This document shows positions 15,829 through 24,236 of a stretch of 64,000 bases of DNA, piece after piece. The stretch lies in assembly GCF_001425265.1 (NCBI RefSeq), contig NZ_LMEC01000026.1, positions 497,877-561,876 on the forward strand. The letters are read 5' to 3'. A program made the position numbers and the translations under genes. The notes below the pieces were generated by a model. It saw only the letters and a list, made by a program, of their open reading frames with translations. It did no database searches and was not told the DNA's origin. Position 1 is the first letter of the stretch. Each line of letters starts with the position of its first letter. This DNA comes from Massilia sp. Root418 (GTDB taxonomy: Bacteria > Pseudomonadota > Gammaproteobacteria > Burkholderiales > Burkholderiaceae_D).

Positions 15829-17850
15829 TCAGCCCCTGAGAAGACCGAGGCGCTGCTCTATCCGGGTGTGTTCCAGCAAGGCCTGCTCGCTTGCCTGGGT
15901 GTTGCCTTTTTCACGCTCGATTTCAGCCAACTGCTTCAGCGCGACACTCAAGTCGCGTAGTGTCGCAGGCGTATCGCCCACCCGCGCGGCAAGGCTGCGG
16001 CGGATCTCCAGGCTTTCCAGGCAGGCTGCACTGGCTGCGTCCACCCGCCCCTGCTGCCGTGCCACGTTCGCCAGCCGCCCCAGCATCACCGCCAGATCGC
16101 GCAGCGACTCCGGCAACGGGCCCAGCTCGTCGACCATCCGCCGCCGGATAGCCAGGCTTTCATCATAGGCAGCCTGCGCGGCGTCCCACTGCTGGTGCTC
16201 GCAAGCCAGGTCGCCGATCTTCCCCAGCGCGATGCCCAGGTCACGCATGGGCATGGGCTGCTCGCCCAGCGTGGCGGCCAGGCGGCGCCGGATGTCCAGG
16301 CTTTCCTGATACGCCTCGCGCGCGGCATCCAGTTTTCCTTGCCTGCGCGCCGCATCGCCAACCTTGTTCAACGACACGCTCAAGTCCCGCAAGCTCTGCG
16401 GCGCTTCCGCTTCGTGCGCGGCAATACGGCGGTCGAGCTGCAGGCTTTCGCCGTAGGCGGCGCCGGCCGCATCCCATTGCCCCAGCTTGCCGTGAATGTC
16501 GCCAACTTTACTGAGCGACCCGCTCAACCCGCGCAAGCCAGGCAAGGATTCGTCTGCCTGCCGGACCAGCGTACGCCAAATATCCGTGCTTTCAGAATAG
16601 GCGCCGCGCGCCGCTTCCAGCTGTCCAAGCTCGGCGGCGATATTCCCCACCTTGACCAGCGACGTGCTGAGGCTGGCCATGCTGGACCAGGACGAGTCCA
16701 TCAGCACAAGCAGGCGGCGGCGGAGCTCCAGGCTCTCCAGGTAAGCGGTGCGCGCCACCTCCAGTTGCTGCAAGTCATACGCGATATCGCCGAAGTCATT
16801 GAGACCGATACCAAGGTTCTGCAAATTGTGGGGCGACGCATCCATGGCGGCTATGCGGCGGTCTATCTCCAGGCATTCCCGGAACACCACTGCCGCTTCA
16901 TCCAACTGTTTCAAGGTGCGCAGCACCCGCCCCATGCCACTGAGCGACACGCTCAGATCGTGCAAGCTTTGCAGCGATTCATTCGACTCCTTCACCAGGC
17001 GGCGGCTGATATCCAAACTTTCCTGAAAAGCCTTGCGCGCAGCGTCCAGGCGCTGCAAATCCCGCGCCGCGCGCCCCAGGGTGACCAGCGCCAGGCTTAG
17101 CGCACGCAGGCTTTGCGGCGTGCCCCCGTCCAGCGCCGCCTCCCGCCGGCATATTTCCAGCACCTGTTCAGCGATCGGCAGCGCCTGCGCAGGCAGGCGC
17201 ACTTCCAATAATTGCTCGGCCAGCTGCCCCCCAAGCGCCGGCGACAGGCGCCGGCTGGGGGCCGACCGCCACCCCTGCCATTGACGTTCCCAGCGTGTCA
17301 GCAATCCCTCGCTGGGCGCGGCACCGAGGCCGCGTGGGCTGGCAGCGGCCGGAACGCTGGCGTGTGCGGGCAGCTCATCGCCGGCGTCCCACGCCGGCAC
17401 CACGTGCACGGCACTGCGGACCGACCACAGGTCGGGGGCGACCTCCGCTGTCCGCGCGGCGTAACGCGCCGGCAGCAACAGAAAAACGAAGGCCTGCTCG
17501 CGCTCCAGCACGGCGCGGTTTTCGTTCAGGCGGGCCAGGAGACGGTCCCGGTACGCATCCCACAGCGGAGCGGGATCGCTCAGTTTGAGCCAGCAAGGCA
17601 TGACTGGCAAGCCGGATGCCGGGGCGAGCAGCGGCCCAAGCAGATCGGCCGGCGGCGCATCGGGCGCGATGGGCTGCAACTGCAGCAGGCGGCGCGCGTG
17701 CGCCCGTAAGTGCGCGTCCAGTTCCGCCGCCAGCCATTGGTTGGCGAGCGCATAGTCGCTGAACAGGTACACCACGCCGGCCCCTCCGTGGTAGCGAAGC
17801 TGCTGGCGGAGGCGCCGCAACAGTGAACGGTGCTCTTTCCCGGGGCTCAC
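15829..17850 (-). CDS. TPR-repeat protein with unassigned N-terminal domain
   Basis: The 673-residue protein uses a GTG start at 17850, 28 bases after the ATPase gene. Residues 1-180 form a domain I cannot assign, containing AGVVYLFSDYALANQWLAAEL and an AFVFLLLPARYA strand. Residues about 205-665 contain roughly nine TPR-like units with a period near 48 residues and a recurring core of the form AYxESLxIRRRL followed by DLSVSLxKxGD. Long TPR arrays often sense or bind partners in STAND-like conflict and signalling systems. The neighbouring P-loop ATPase gene is very likely in the same operon, so I infer a two-component ATPase plus TPR machine of unknown output. Confidence 0.8.
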   Translation of the reverse strand: MSPGKEHRSLLRRLRQQLRYHGGAGVVYLFSDYALANQWLAAELDAHLRAHARRLLQLQPIAPDAPPADLLGPLLAPASGLPVMPCWLKLSDPAPLWDAYRDRLLARLNENRAVLEREQAFVFLLLPARYAARTAEVAPDLWSVRSAVHVVPAWDAGDELPAHASVPAAASPRGLGAAPSEGLLTRWERQWQGWRSAPSRRLSPALGGQLAEQLLEVRLPAQALPIAEQVLEICRREAALDGGTPQSLRALSLALVTLGRAARDLQRLDAARKAFQESLDISRRLVKESNESLQSLHDLSVSLSGMGRVLRTLKQLDEAAVVFRECLEIDRRIAAMDASPHNLQNLGIGLNDFGDIAYDLQQLEVARTAYLESLELRRRLLVLMDSSWSSMASLSTSLVKVGNIAAELGQLEAARGAYSESTDIWRTLVRQADESLPGLRGLSGSLSKVGDIHGKLGQWDAAGAAYGESLQLDRRIAAHEAEAPQSLRDLSVSLNKVGDAARRQGKLDAAREAYQESLDIRRRLAATLGEQPMPMRDLGIALGKIGDLACEHQQWDAAQAAYDESLAIRRRMVDELGPLPESLRDLAVMLGRLANVARQQGRVDAASAACLESLEIRRSLAARVGDTPATLRDLSVALKQLAEIEREKGNTQASEQALLEHTRIEQRLGLLRG

Positions 17851-17878
17851 GATCGGGGCGCGGCGGGGCGCGGCTGAA

Positions 17879-19210
17879 TCAATGCGCCGCCGGCTGCGCC
17901 GGCTGGGCCTCTGGCCGCGCCATCACCCAATCGCGCAGCAAAGGATGGATCGCGTACCATGCATCCCCGTTCAGGTAGGCCAGAACGTGCTTGGTGGCCA
18001 GGTAGCGCTGGAAGGCCAGGCTGTTTACCTTGTCGTCCAGTTCCGGATCATGGCTGCGCTCCAGACGGGCCATCCACGCGATGTCCGCTGTCGGCACCAG
18101 CTTCGGCGGGCTGATCTGGCTGTGCACAACGCTCAGCAGTTCGTCCTCGCCCGCATCCGGCTCCGCTTCCATCTCCAGCAGCACCACCTTGATGGCGCGC
18201 AGGTAGTCGCGCAAATCCCCGCCGCTGTCATGGATCAGGCGCTCGAGAAATGCGGGCGTGAAGAACTTCGCCCATGCGGCATAACGCAGCGCCAGCAAGT
18301 TGGTCATTTGCTGCACGCCCTCCGGGTCGAGCGCCGCGCTGCGCTTCTTGAACACGTGCACCGACGGCATGTTCACCACCACCCCTTGCCCCAGGATACC
18401 GGGCAAATGGGGGTTTTGCGCCAGCAGAAACGGCGACACCGAATACACCACGTGCACACTCGGCAAACGCAAGGCCGCGCCCTCGCTCAAGAACAGGCGC
18501 TCCACGCTCTCATAGACTTTCTCCGATTCCGCGCCGTAGCCGCGTATCTTCTCCAGCGAGTCGGCGATTAACACGCATTTCTCGCCATGCGGGCAAATAT
18601 CGGCAACCAATTCGGCCACGAAGCGGTGGGCCTGGCTGACAAAACCCGCCACATTGTTTTTCAGGGTCTGTTCAAGCCCGGCACGGAACGCCTCGTCGGT
18701 TTTCAGGGCCAGCTGGATCTGCGTCTTGGCCACGCCGATATCCGCGCCAAGGTTGATTTTATCCAGGTTGATATTGGTGCGGGTCAGGAAGTCGGTCAGC
18801 CGCTCGATAGGCGTGCGCCTGGTGCGCCCCACCACGCCCACCGCCTCAATCCACGAGGAAACCAGGCCCAGCAACATGCTGACCAGATCGATAGGCGCGC
18901 TCAGGTTCAGCCAGTCGCCCAGATCGCAGTAATACACTTTGCATTGTGGCCCCTCCAGCTCCTTCTTCAGGCGCAGCAGCTCGGTACTCTTGCCGCTGCC
19001 GATCTGGCCCGTGAACAGATATACGCCATCGCCGTCCTGGTGCGTAATCTCACTTTTCAGCCGCCCCAGCGCATTACGGGGCCCCTGCAGATGCGCAACG
19101 TAACGGGCCGCGTCTGCCGGATCAGCGATATTCAGCGGCTTGGTGTCCTGAACCGCTTTGATGAATTCGGACAGCGCTTCAGATGTGTAGTTGGGCATGG
19201 GGAGTGGCAT
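17879..19210 (-). CDS. P-loop (AAA/STAND-like) ATPase paired with TPR protein
   Basis: The predicted 443-residue protein has Walker A GQIGSGKST (68-76) and a Walker B-like strand CVLIADSLEKI (about 212-222), where acidic residues of the DxLE type resemble the DGLD motif of STAND and related NTPases. The C-terminal half is helical and ends with YLNGDAWYAIHPLLRDWV, typical of a winged-helix-like arm. The start is uncertain: ATG 19210, ATG 19198 and a longer frame to 19294 are all possible, and none has a strong ribosome site. It is followed by the TPR gene. Gene-pair architecture suggests a sensor or defence module, but no effector domain is visible. Confidence 0.75.
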   Translation of the reverse strand: MPLPMPNYTSEALSEFIKAVQDTKPLNIADPADAARYVAHLQGPRNALGRLKSEITHQDGDGVYLFTGQIGSGKSTELLRLKKELEGPQCKVYYCDLGDWLNLSAPIDLVSMLLGLVSSWIEAVGVVGRTRRTPIERLTDFLTRTNINLDKINLGADIGVAKTQIQLALKTDEAFRAGLEQTLKNNVAGFVSQAHRFVAELVADICPHGEKCVLIADSLEKIRGYGAESEKVYESVERLFLSEGAALRLPSVHVVYSVSPFLLAQNPHLPGILGQGVVVNMPSVHVFKKRSAALDPEGVQQMTNLLALRYAAWAKFFTPAFLERLIHDSGGDLRDYLRAIKVVLLEMEAEPDAGEDELLSVVHSQISPPKLVPTADIAWMARLERSHDPELDDKVNSLAFQRYLATKHVLAYLNGDAWYAIHPLLRDWVMARPEAQPAQPAAH

Positions 19211-19293
19211 GTGGCAGCTGGAATGCGTTTGATTGTACAGATTATCATGCAGTATGGTAGCCGGTGCAAACCGCCGCCGATTCTGACGCGGCA

Positions 19294-19328
19294 ATAAAAA
19301 AACCGCCAGGCTTGCGCGCTGGCGGTTT
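19294..19328 (-). terminator. Intrinsic terminator of pnp
   Basis: AAACCGCCAG and CTGGCGGTTT form a 10-bp stem with a 9-base loop, followed on the minus strand by a T7 run. It lies 20 bases after the pnp stop. Confidence 0.9.
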
Positions 19329-19348
19329 CAGATGAAGCTAGGCCCCGA

Positions 19349-21472
19349 TTACTGCGCGGCTGGCGCTGCGCCTTCTTCGGCGGCTGCTTTCATGGACAGC
19401 TTCAGGCGGCCGCGGTCGTCGGTTTCCAGGACCTTGACGCGCACTTGCTGGCCTTCTTTCAGGTAGTCGGCAACGGCGTTCACGCGCTCGTTGGCGATCT
19501 GCGAGATGTGCAGCAGGCCGTCTTTGCCCGGCATGACCTGGACGATGGCGCCGAAGTCCAGCAGCTTCAGCACGGTGCCGTCGTAGGTCTTGCCCACTTC
19601 GACCGATGCGGTCAGCTCTTCGATGCGGCGCTTGGCTTCCTGGCCGGCGGCAGCGTCAACGGAAGCGATGGTGACCACGCCTTCGTCGCTGATGTCGATC
19701 TGGGTGCCGGTTTCTTCGGTCAGCGCGCGGATCACGGCGCCGCCCTTGCCGATCACGTCACGGATCTTCTCAGGATTGATCTTGATGGTGATCAGGCGCG
19801 GTGCGAAGTCCGACAGTTCGGTCTTCACGTGCGGCATGGCCTTCTGCATTTCGCCCAGGATGTGCTCGCGGCCTTCCTTGGCTTGCGCCAGCGCCACTTG
19901 CATGATTTCCTTGGTGATGCCCTGGATCTTGATGTCCATCTGCAGCGCGGTGATGCCATTGGCGGTACCGGCTACCTTGAAGTCCATGTCGCCCAGGTGG
20001 TCTTCGTCGCCCAGGATGTCGGACAGCACGGCGAAACGGCCGCCTTCCTTGATCAGGCCCATGGCGATACCGGCCACGTGCGCCTTCATCGGCACGCCGG
20101 CGTCCATCAGTGCCAGGCAGCCACCGCAGACGGAGGCCATCGACGAGGAACCGTTCGATTCGGTGATCTCGGACACCAGGCGCACCGAGTAGCTGAACTC
20201 GTCAGCTGCCGGCAGCGCGGCGATCAGCGCGCGCTTGGCCAGGCGGCCGTGGCCCACTTCGCGGCGCTTCGGCGTACCGACGCGGCCGGTTTCGCCGGTG
20301 GCGAACGGAGGCATGTTGTAGTGCAGCATGAAGTCGTCGGTGTACTCGCCCATCAGCGCGTCGATCTTCTGCGAATCGCGGGCGGTGCCCAGGGTCGCTA
20401 CCACCAGTGCCTGGGTTTCGCCGCGGGTGAACAGGGCCGAACCGTGGGTGCGCGGCAGCACGGAGGTGCGGATCGCGATCGGACGCACGGTGCGGGTGTC
20501 GCGGCCGTCGATGCGTGGCTCGCCTTCCAGGATCTGCGAACGCACGACCTTGGCTTCCATGTCGAACAGGATGTTGCCTACTTCCACGCCGTCCGGCGCG
20601 TCGGTGCCGTTGGCCGCTGCGTCGGCAGCCAGGTCGGCCACCACTTCGGCGGACATGGCGCGCAGCTTGTCGGTGCGGGCTTGCTTGTCTTTGGTCTGGT
20701 AGGCTTCGCGGATTTTCGACTCGGCGAACTGCGCCACTTTGGCGATCAGCGCTTCGTTCTTCGGCGCCGGCGCCCACTGCACTTCAGGCTTGCCGCCGTC
20801 GCGCACCAGTTCGTGGATCGCGTCGATGACTGCTTTCATTTCGGTGTGGCCATAGACCACGGCGCCCAGCATGATTTCTTCGGACAGCTGCTGCGCTTCC
20901 GATTCCACCATCAGCACGGCGGTTTCGGTACCGGCCACAACCAGGTCCATCTGCGAGGTCTTCAGCTGGGTGGTGGTCGGGTTCAGGATGTACTGGCCAT
21001 TGGCGTAACCCACGCGGGCGGCGCCGATCGGGCCGTTGAACGGTACGCCGGCTACGCACAGGGCAGCGGAGGCGCCGATCATCGAGGCGATGTCTGGATC
21101 GATTTCAGGGTTGACCGACAGCACGTGAATGATCACTTGCACTTCGTTCATGTAGCCTTCCGGGAACAGAGGGCGGATAGGACGGTCGATCAGGCGGGAA
21201 GTCAGCGTTTCTTTTTCGGAAGGACGGCCTTCGCGCTTGAAGAAACCGCCCGGGATTTTACCGGCAGCGTAGGTCTTTTCCAGGTAGTCGACGGTCAGCG
21301 GGAAGAAGTCCTGGCCAGGCTTGGCTTCTTTGCGCGCCACGACGGTTGCCAGCACAACGGTGTCTTCAATCGACACCATCACCGCGCCGGATGCCTGGCG
21401 AGCGATCTCGCCGGTTTCCAGGGTCACGGTGTGTTGGCCGTACTGGAAGGTTTTCGTAACTTTGTTAAACAT
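19349..21472 (-). CDS. pnp: Polyribonucleotide nucleotidyltransferase (PNPase)
   Basis: The 707-residue protein has the full PNPase order: two RNase PH domains separated by a helical domain, a KH domain with VIGKGGAVIRAL (near 572) and a C-terminal S1 domain (about 625-695, with GAIVQVMPGKDGLLHISQI). It performs phosphorolytic 3'-5' RNA decay and forms part of the degradosome. The position downstream of rpsO is the conserved bacterial arrangement. The 240-base spacer contains a terminator-like hairpin and tandem repeats, and it may hold the leader that PNPase autoregulates in other proteobacteria. Confidence 0.98.
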   Translation of the reverse strand: MFNKVTKTFQYGQHTVTLETGEIARQASGAVMVSIEDTVVLATVVARKEAKPGQDFFPLTVDYLEKTYAAGKIPGGFFKREGRPSEKETLTSRLIDRPIRPLFPEGYMNEVQVIIHVLSVNPEIDPDIASMIGASAALCVAGVPFNGPIGAARVGYANGQYILNPTTTQLKTSQMDLVVAGTETAVLMVESEAQQLSEEIMLGAVVYGHTEMKAVIDAIHELVRDGGKPEVQWAPAPKNEALIAKVAQFAESKIREAYQTKDKQARTDKLRAMSAEVVADLAADAAANGTDAPDGVEVGNILFDMEAKVVRSQILEGEPRIDGRDTRTVRPIAIRTSVLPRTHGSALFTRGETQALVVATLGTARDSQKIDALMGEYTDDFMLHYNMPPFATGETGRVGTPKRREVGHGRLAKRALIAALPAADEFSYSVRLVSEITESNGSSSMASVCGGCLALMDAGVPMKAHVAGIAMGLIKEGGRFAVLSDILGDEDHLGDMDFKVAGTANGITALQMDIKIQGITKEIMQVALAQAKEGREHILGEMQKAMPHVKTELSDFAPRLITIKINPEKIRDVIGKGGAVIRALTEETGTQIDISDEGVVTIASVDAAAGQEAKRRIEELTASVEVGKTYDGTVLKLLDFGAIVQVMPGKDGLLHISQIANERVNAVADYLKEGQQVRVKVLETDDRGRLKLSMKAAAEEGAAPAAQ

Positions 21473-21552
21473 GGGTAATCCCTTTCTATTTGCCGACAGA
21501 TTTTCAGGAGCTGTCGTTCACCTCACCACAGACGACGGCCGGGGCCGCCGCC

Positions 21553-21609
21553 TTTACTGCTGATTTTCTGCTGATTTACTGCTGATTTACTGCTTATTAC
21601 TGATTTGCT
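21553..21609. repeat. Short tandem repeat in the pnp leader
   Basis: Four or five imperfect copies of an 11-base unit (TTACTGCTGAT and variants) occupy 21553-21609, between rpsO and pnp. On the pnp mRNA side they read as repeated ATCAGCAGTAA units about 80 bases upstream of the start codon. Confidence 0.8.
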
Positions 21610-21652
21610 ACAGGTATTGCCGGATTGCCCTATTTTCCCGGCTCAGAATGAC

Positions 21653-21687
21653 AAAATGCCCGCGGCAGAGAACTGACGCAGGCATTT
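21653..21687 (-). terminator. Hairpin terminator after rpsO
   Basis: On the minus strand AAATGCCTGCG pairs with CGCGGGCATTT, giving 11 pairs with one G-U, and is followed by a short T-run. It lies 26 bases after the rpsO stop and could attenuate read-through into pnp. Confidence 0.7.
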
Positions 21688-21712
21688 CGGCTCAAGCCGG
21701 GACGTACAAAGA

Positions 21713-21982
21713 TTACTTACGCAGACCCAGTTTAGCGATCAGGTCGCGGTAACGGGTTGCATCTTTGTTCTTCAGGTAGGACAGCAGCGATTTACGACGG
21801 TTAACCATCATGATCAGGCCACGACGGCTGTGGTGATCTTTGCTGTGGGCTTTGAAGTGACCGTTCAGTTCGTTGATGCGTGCGGTCAGCAGCGCAACTT
21901 GAACTTCTGGGGAGCCGGTGTCGTTCTGGCCACGTGCGTTGTCCGCGATGATCGCGGCTTTGTTGATGTTTTCTACGGTCAT
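21713..21982 (-). CDS. rpsO: 30S ribosomal protein S15
   Basis: The 89-residue protein starts at MTVENINKAAII and contains the S15 core (NDTGSPEVQVALLTARI, then HSRRGLIMMVNRRKSLLSYL) that binds 16S rRNA. The open frame extends five codons upstream, but the family length and a ribosome site (AAAGGTAA) support ATG 21982. It heads the conserved rpsO-pnp pair. Confidence 0.98.
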   Translation of the reverse strand: MTVENINKAAIIADNARGQNDTGSPEVQVALLTARINELNGHFKAHSKDHHSRRGLIMMVNRRKSLLSYLKNKDATRYRDLIAKLGLRK

Positions 21983-22105
21983 GATATTACCTTTCACATG
22001 CGGTATGCGGAGTCTGAACCCTGCGCACCGTGAGTACGATTAAAATAGACTGGCCCAAAGACCAGACCCGCGAGTATAACGGAATCCGCCACGTAAGGCT
22101 AGAAT

Positions 22106-22121
22106 TACCCGTCGACGGGTA
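22106..22121. promoter_or_regulatory. Perfect 16-bp palindrome before the lipoprotein gene
   Basis: TACCCGTCGACGGGTA is a perfect palindrome 17 bases upstream of the ATG at 22139, just after a possible minus-ten TAGAAT (22100-22105). It could be an operator. No family could be assigned. Confidence 0.4.
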
Positions 22122-22138
22122 TTGCGAAGGTTGCGATC

Positions 22139-22633
22139 ATGAGAAAACTAGTCATAACAGCAATATTGCCGCTGCTGCTGGCGGCTTGCGCCGGCCTGGG
22201 CGGCCCGCCGCCCGCCATCGGCGAGCGCATGGACGCCGTGCAAGCCAGGCTGGGCAAGCCCACCGCCGTCTATGCAATGGAAAGCGGCACGGTGCTGGAA
22301 TACACCACCCAGCCCTTCGGCCAATACGCCTGGATGGCGCGCTTCGGGCCAGACGGCGGGCTGGTGTCTTACGAACAGGTGCTGACGGACGAAAAATTCG
22401 CCACCCTCAAGGTCGGCCTCGCCACCCGCGACGAGGTGCTGCGCACCATCGGCCACCCGGCCGAGACCAGCTATCTATCGCTGCGCGACCTCACGGTCTG
22501 GTCCTACCGCTACAAACAGTCCGGCGTGTGGAACTCCATGATGCACGTGCATTTCGACCAGGCCGGCATCGTGCGCGAAATGATGGCCGGCCCCGACCCG
22601 GCCTATGACGAAAAGCCGCGCTTCTTCCGCTAG
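22139..22633 (+). CDS. SmpA/OmlA-like outer-membrane lipoprotein
   Basis: The 164-residue protein has a lipoprotein signal with the lipobox LAAC (cysteine near 17). The mature part resembles the SmpA/OmlA (BamE-like) fold in two tandem segments: GERMDAVQARLGKPTAVY and later KVGLATRDEVLRTIGHPAETSY. These domains are small alpha/beta folds of outer-membrane assembly or lipoprotein factors. It is not the canonical BamE by length or context. Its stop codon TAG overlaps the leuA stop on the other strand within CTAG. Confidence 0.8.
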   Translation: MRKLVITAILPLLLAACAGLGGPPPAIGERMDAVQARLGKPTAVYAMESGTVLEYTTQPFGQYAWMARFGPDGGLVSYEQVLTDEKFATLKVGLATRDEVLRTIGHPAETSYLSLRDLTVWSYRYKQSGVWNSMMHVHFDQAGIVREMMAGPDPAYDEKPRFFR

Positions 22634-24183
22634 CCCTGGGCCGCCTGCGGGTTGACGCGCTCGGTCTTCGAGTGCAGCTTGTTCAGGCCGGACAGGTAGG
22701 CCTTGGCGGAGGCGACCACGATGTCCGGATCGGCGCCGACACCGTTGACGATGCGCCCGGCGTGCGAGAGCCGCATCGTCACCTCGCCCTGCGACTGGGT
22801 GCCGGTGCTGATGGCGTTGATCGAGAACAGCACCAGCTCGGCGCCTGATTTGGCCTGGCTTTCAATCGCATTGACCATGGCGTCCACCGGCCCGTCGCCC
22901 TGCCCGTCGCAGCTGTATTCCTTGCCGTCCATGGAAAACACCACCTTGGCGGTGGGCGTTTCGCCGGTCTCCGAGCGCTGCGCCAGCGACACGAAACGGT
23001 AGTACTCGTTGTCCTGCGCCACTTGCTCATCCGCCACCAGCGCCATGATGTCCTCGTCGAAGATTTCGGACTTGCGGTCGGCCAGCTCCTTGAACCGGCC
23101 GAAGGCGGCGTTCACTTCCGCTTCCGAATCCATCTCGATGCCCAGCTCCTGCAAGCGCTGCTTGAAGGCGTTGCGGCCGGACAGCTTGCCCAGCACGATC
23201 TTGTTGGCGGTCCAGCCCACGTCTTCGGCGCGCATGATCTCGTAGGTCTCGCGCGCTTTCAAAATGCCGTCCTGGTGGATGCCGGAGGCGTGCGCGAAGG
23301 CGTTGGCGCCCACCACGGCCTTGTTCGGCTGCACCGCGAAGCCGGTGATCTGCGACACCATCTTGGAGGCGGCCACGATCTGCGAAGTGTCGATGCCCAC
23401 GGTCAGGTTGTAATAGGCCTGCCGCGTGCGCAGCGCCATCACCACCTCTTCCAGCGCGGTGTTGCCGGCCCGCTCGCCCAGGCCGTTGATGGTGCATTCG
23501 ATCTGGCGCGCGCCGCCTATCATCACGCCGGCCAGCGAGTTGGCCACGGCCAGCCCGAGGTCGTTGTGGCAGTGCACCGACCACACGGCCTTGTCCGAAT
23601 TGGGGATGCGCTCGCGCAGGCGCTTGATGGTCGCGCCGAACATCTCCGGCACGGCGTAGCCCACCGTGTCCGGGAAGTTGATGGTGGTGGCGCCCTCGGC
23701 GATCACCCCTTCCAGCACGCGGCACAGGAAATCCTCTTCCGAGCGGCTGCCGTCTTCCGGGCTGAATTCAATGTCGTCGGTGTGGTTGCGGGCGTAGCGC
23801 ACGGCCAGCCTGGCCTGCTCCAGCACCTGCTCGGGCTCCATGCGCAGCTTCATCTGCATGTGCAGCGGCGAGGTGGCGATGAAGGTGTGGATGCGCTTGC
23901 GTTCGGCGGGCGCCAGCGCTTCGGCAGCGCGCGCGATGTCGCGGTCGTTGGCGCGCGAGAGCGAGCAGATGGTCGATTCGCGCACGTGCGAGGCAATCGC
24001 CTTGATGGACTCGAAGTCGCCCTGCGAAGCCGCCGCAAAGCCTGCTTCGATCACGTCCACTTTCAGCCGTTCGAGCTGCTTGGCAATGCGCAGCTTTTCT
24101 TCGCGCGTCATGGAGGCGCCCGGCGATTGTTCGCCGTCGCGCAGGGTGGTGTCGAAAATGATGAGGCGGTTGCTAAGGCTCAT
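22630..24183 (-). CDS. leuA: 2-isopropylmalate synthase
   Basis: The 517-residue enzyme has the TIM-barrel start IIFDTTLRDGEQSPGASM with catalytic and metal residues, the metal site HCHNDLG (about 208-214), GERAGNTALEE and a C-terminal regulatory domain (about 385-517). It catalyses the first committed step of leucine synthesis from 2-oxoisovalerate and acetyl-CoA, with leucine feedback expected through the C-terminal domain. AAGGAG precedes ATG 24183. It follows pssA by about 50 bases, a remnant of the common betaproteobacterial ilv-pssA-leuA cluster. Confidence 0.98.
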   Translation of the reverse strand: MSLSNRLIIFDTTLRDGEQSPGASMTREEKLRIAKQLERLKVDVIEAGFAAASQGDFESIKAIASHVRESTICSLSRANDRDIARAAEALAPAERKRIHTFIATSPLHMQMKLRMEPEQVLEQARLAVRYARNHTDDIEFSPEDGSRSEEDFLCRVLEGVIAEGATTINFPDTVGYAVPEMFGATIKRLRERIPNSDKAVWSVHCHNDLGLAVANSLAGVMIGGARQIECTINGLGERAGNTALEEVVMALRTRQAYYNLTVGIDTSQIVAASKMVSQITGFAVQPNKAVVGANAFAHASGIHQDGILKARETYEIMRAEDVGWTANKIVLGKLSGRNAFKQRLQELGIEMDSEAEVNAAFGRFKELADRKSEIFDEDIMALVADEQVAQDNEYYRFVSLAQRSETGETPTAKVVFSMDGKEYSCDGQGDGPVDAMVNAIESQAKSGAELVLFSINAISTGTQSQGEVTMRLSHAGRIVNGVGADPDIVVASAKAYLSGLNKLHSKTERVNPQAAQG

Positions 24184-24236
24184 AACGAAATCTCCTTATG
24201 GCTGGGGTGGAACCGCCTGCGTCACGTCTGCGCTAG

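Noticed and set aside
19445..21478. 677-codon plus-strand frame over pnp
   Set aside because: Antisense frame of a well-conserved pnp gene, His/Gly/Val-rich as expected from GC-rich shadows.
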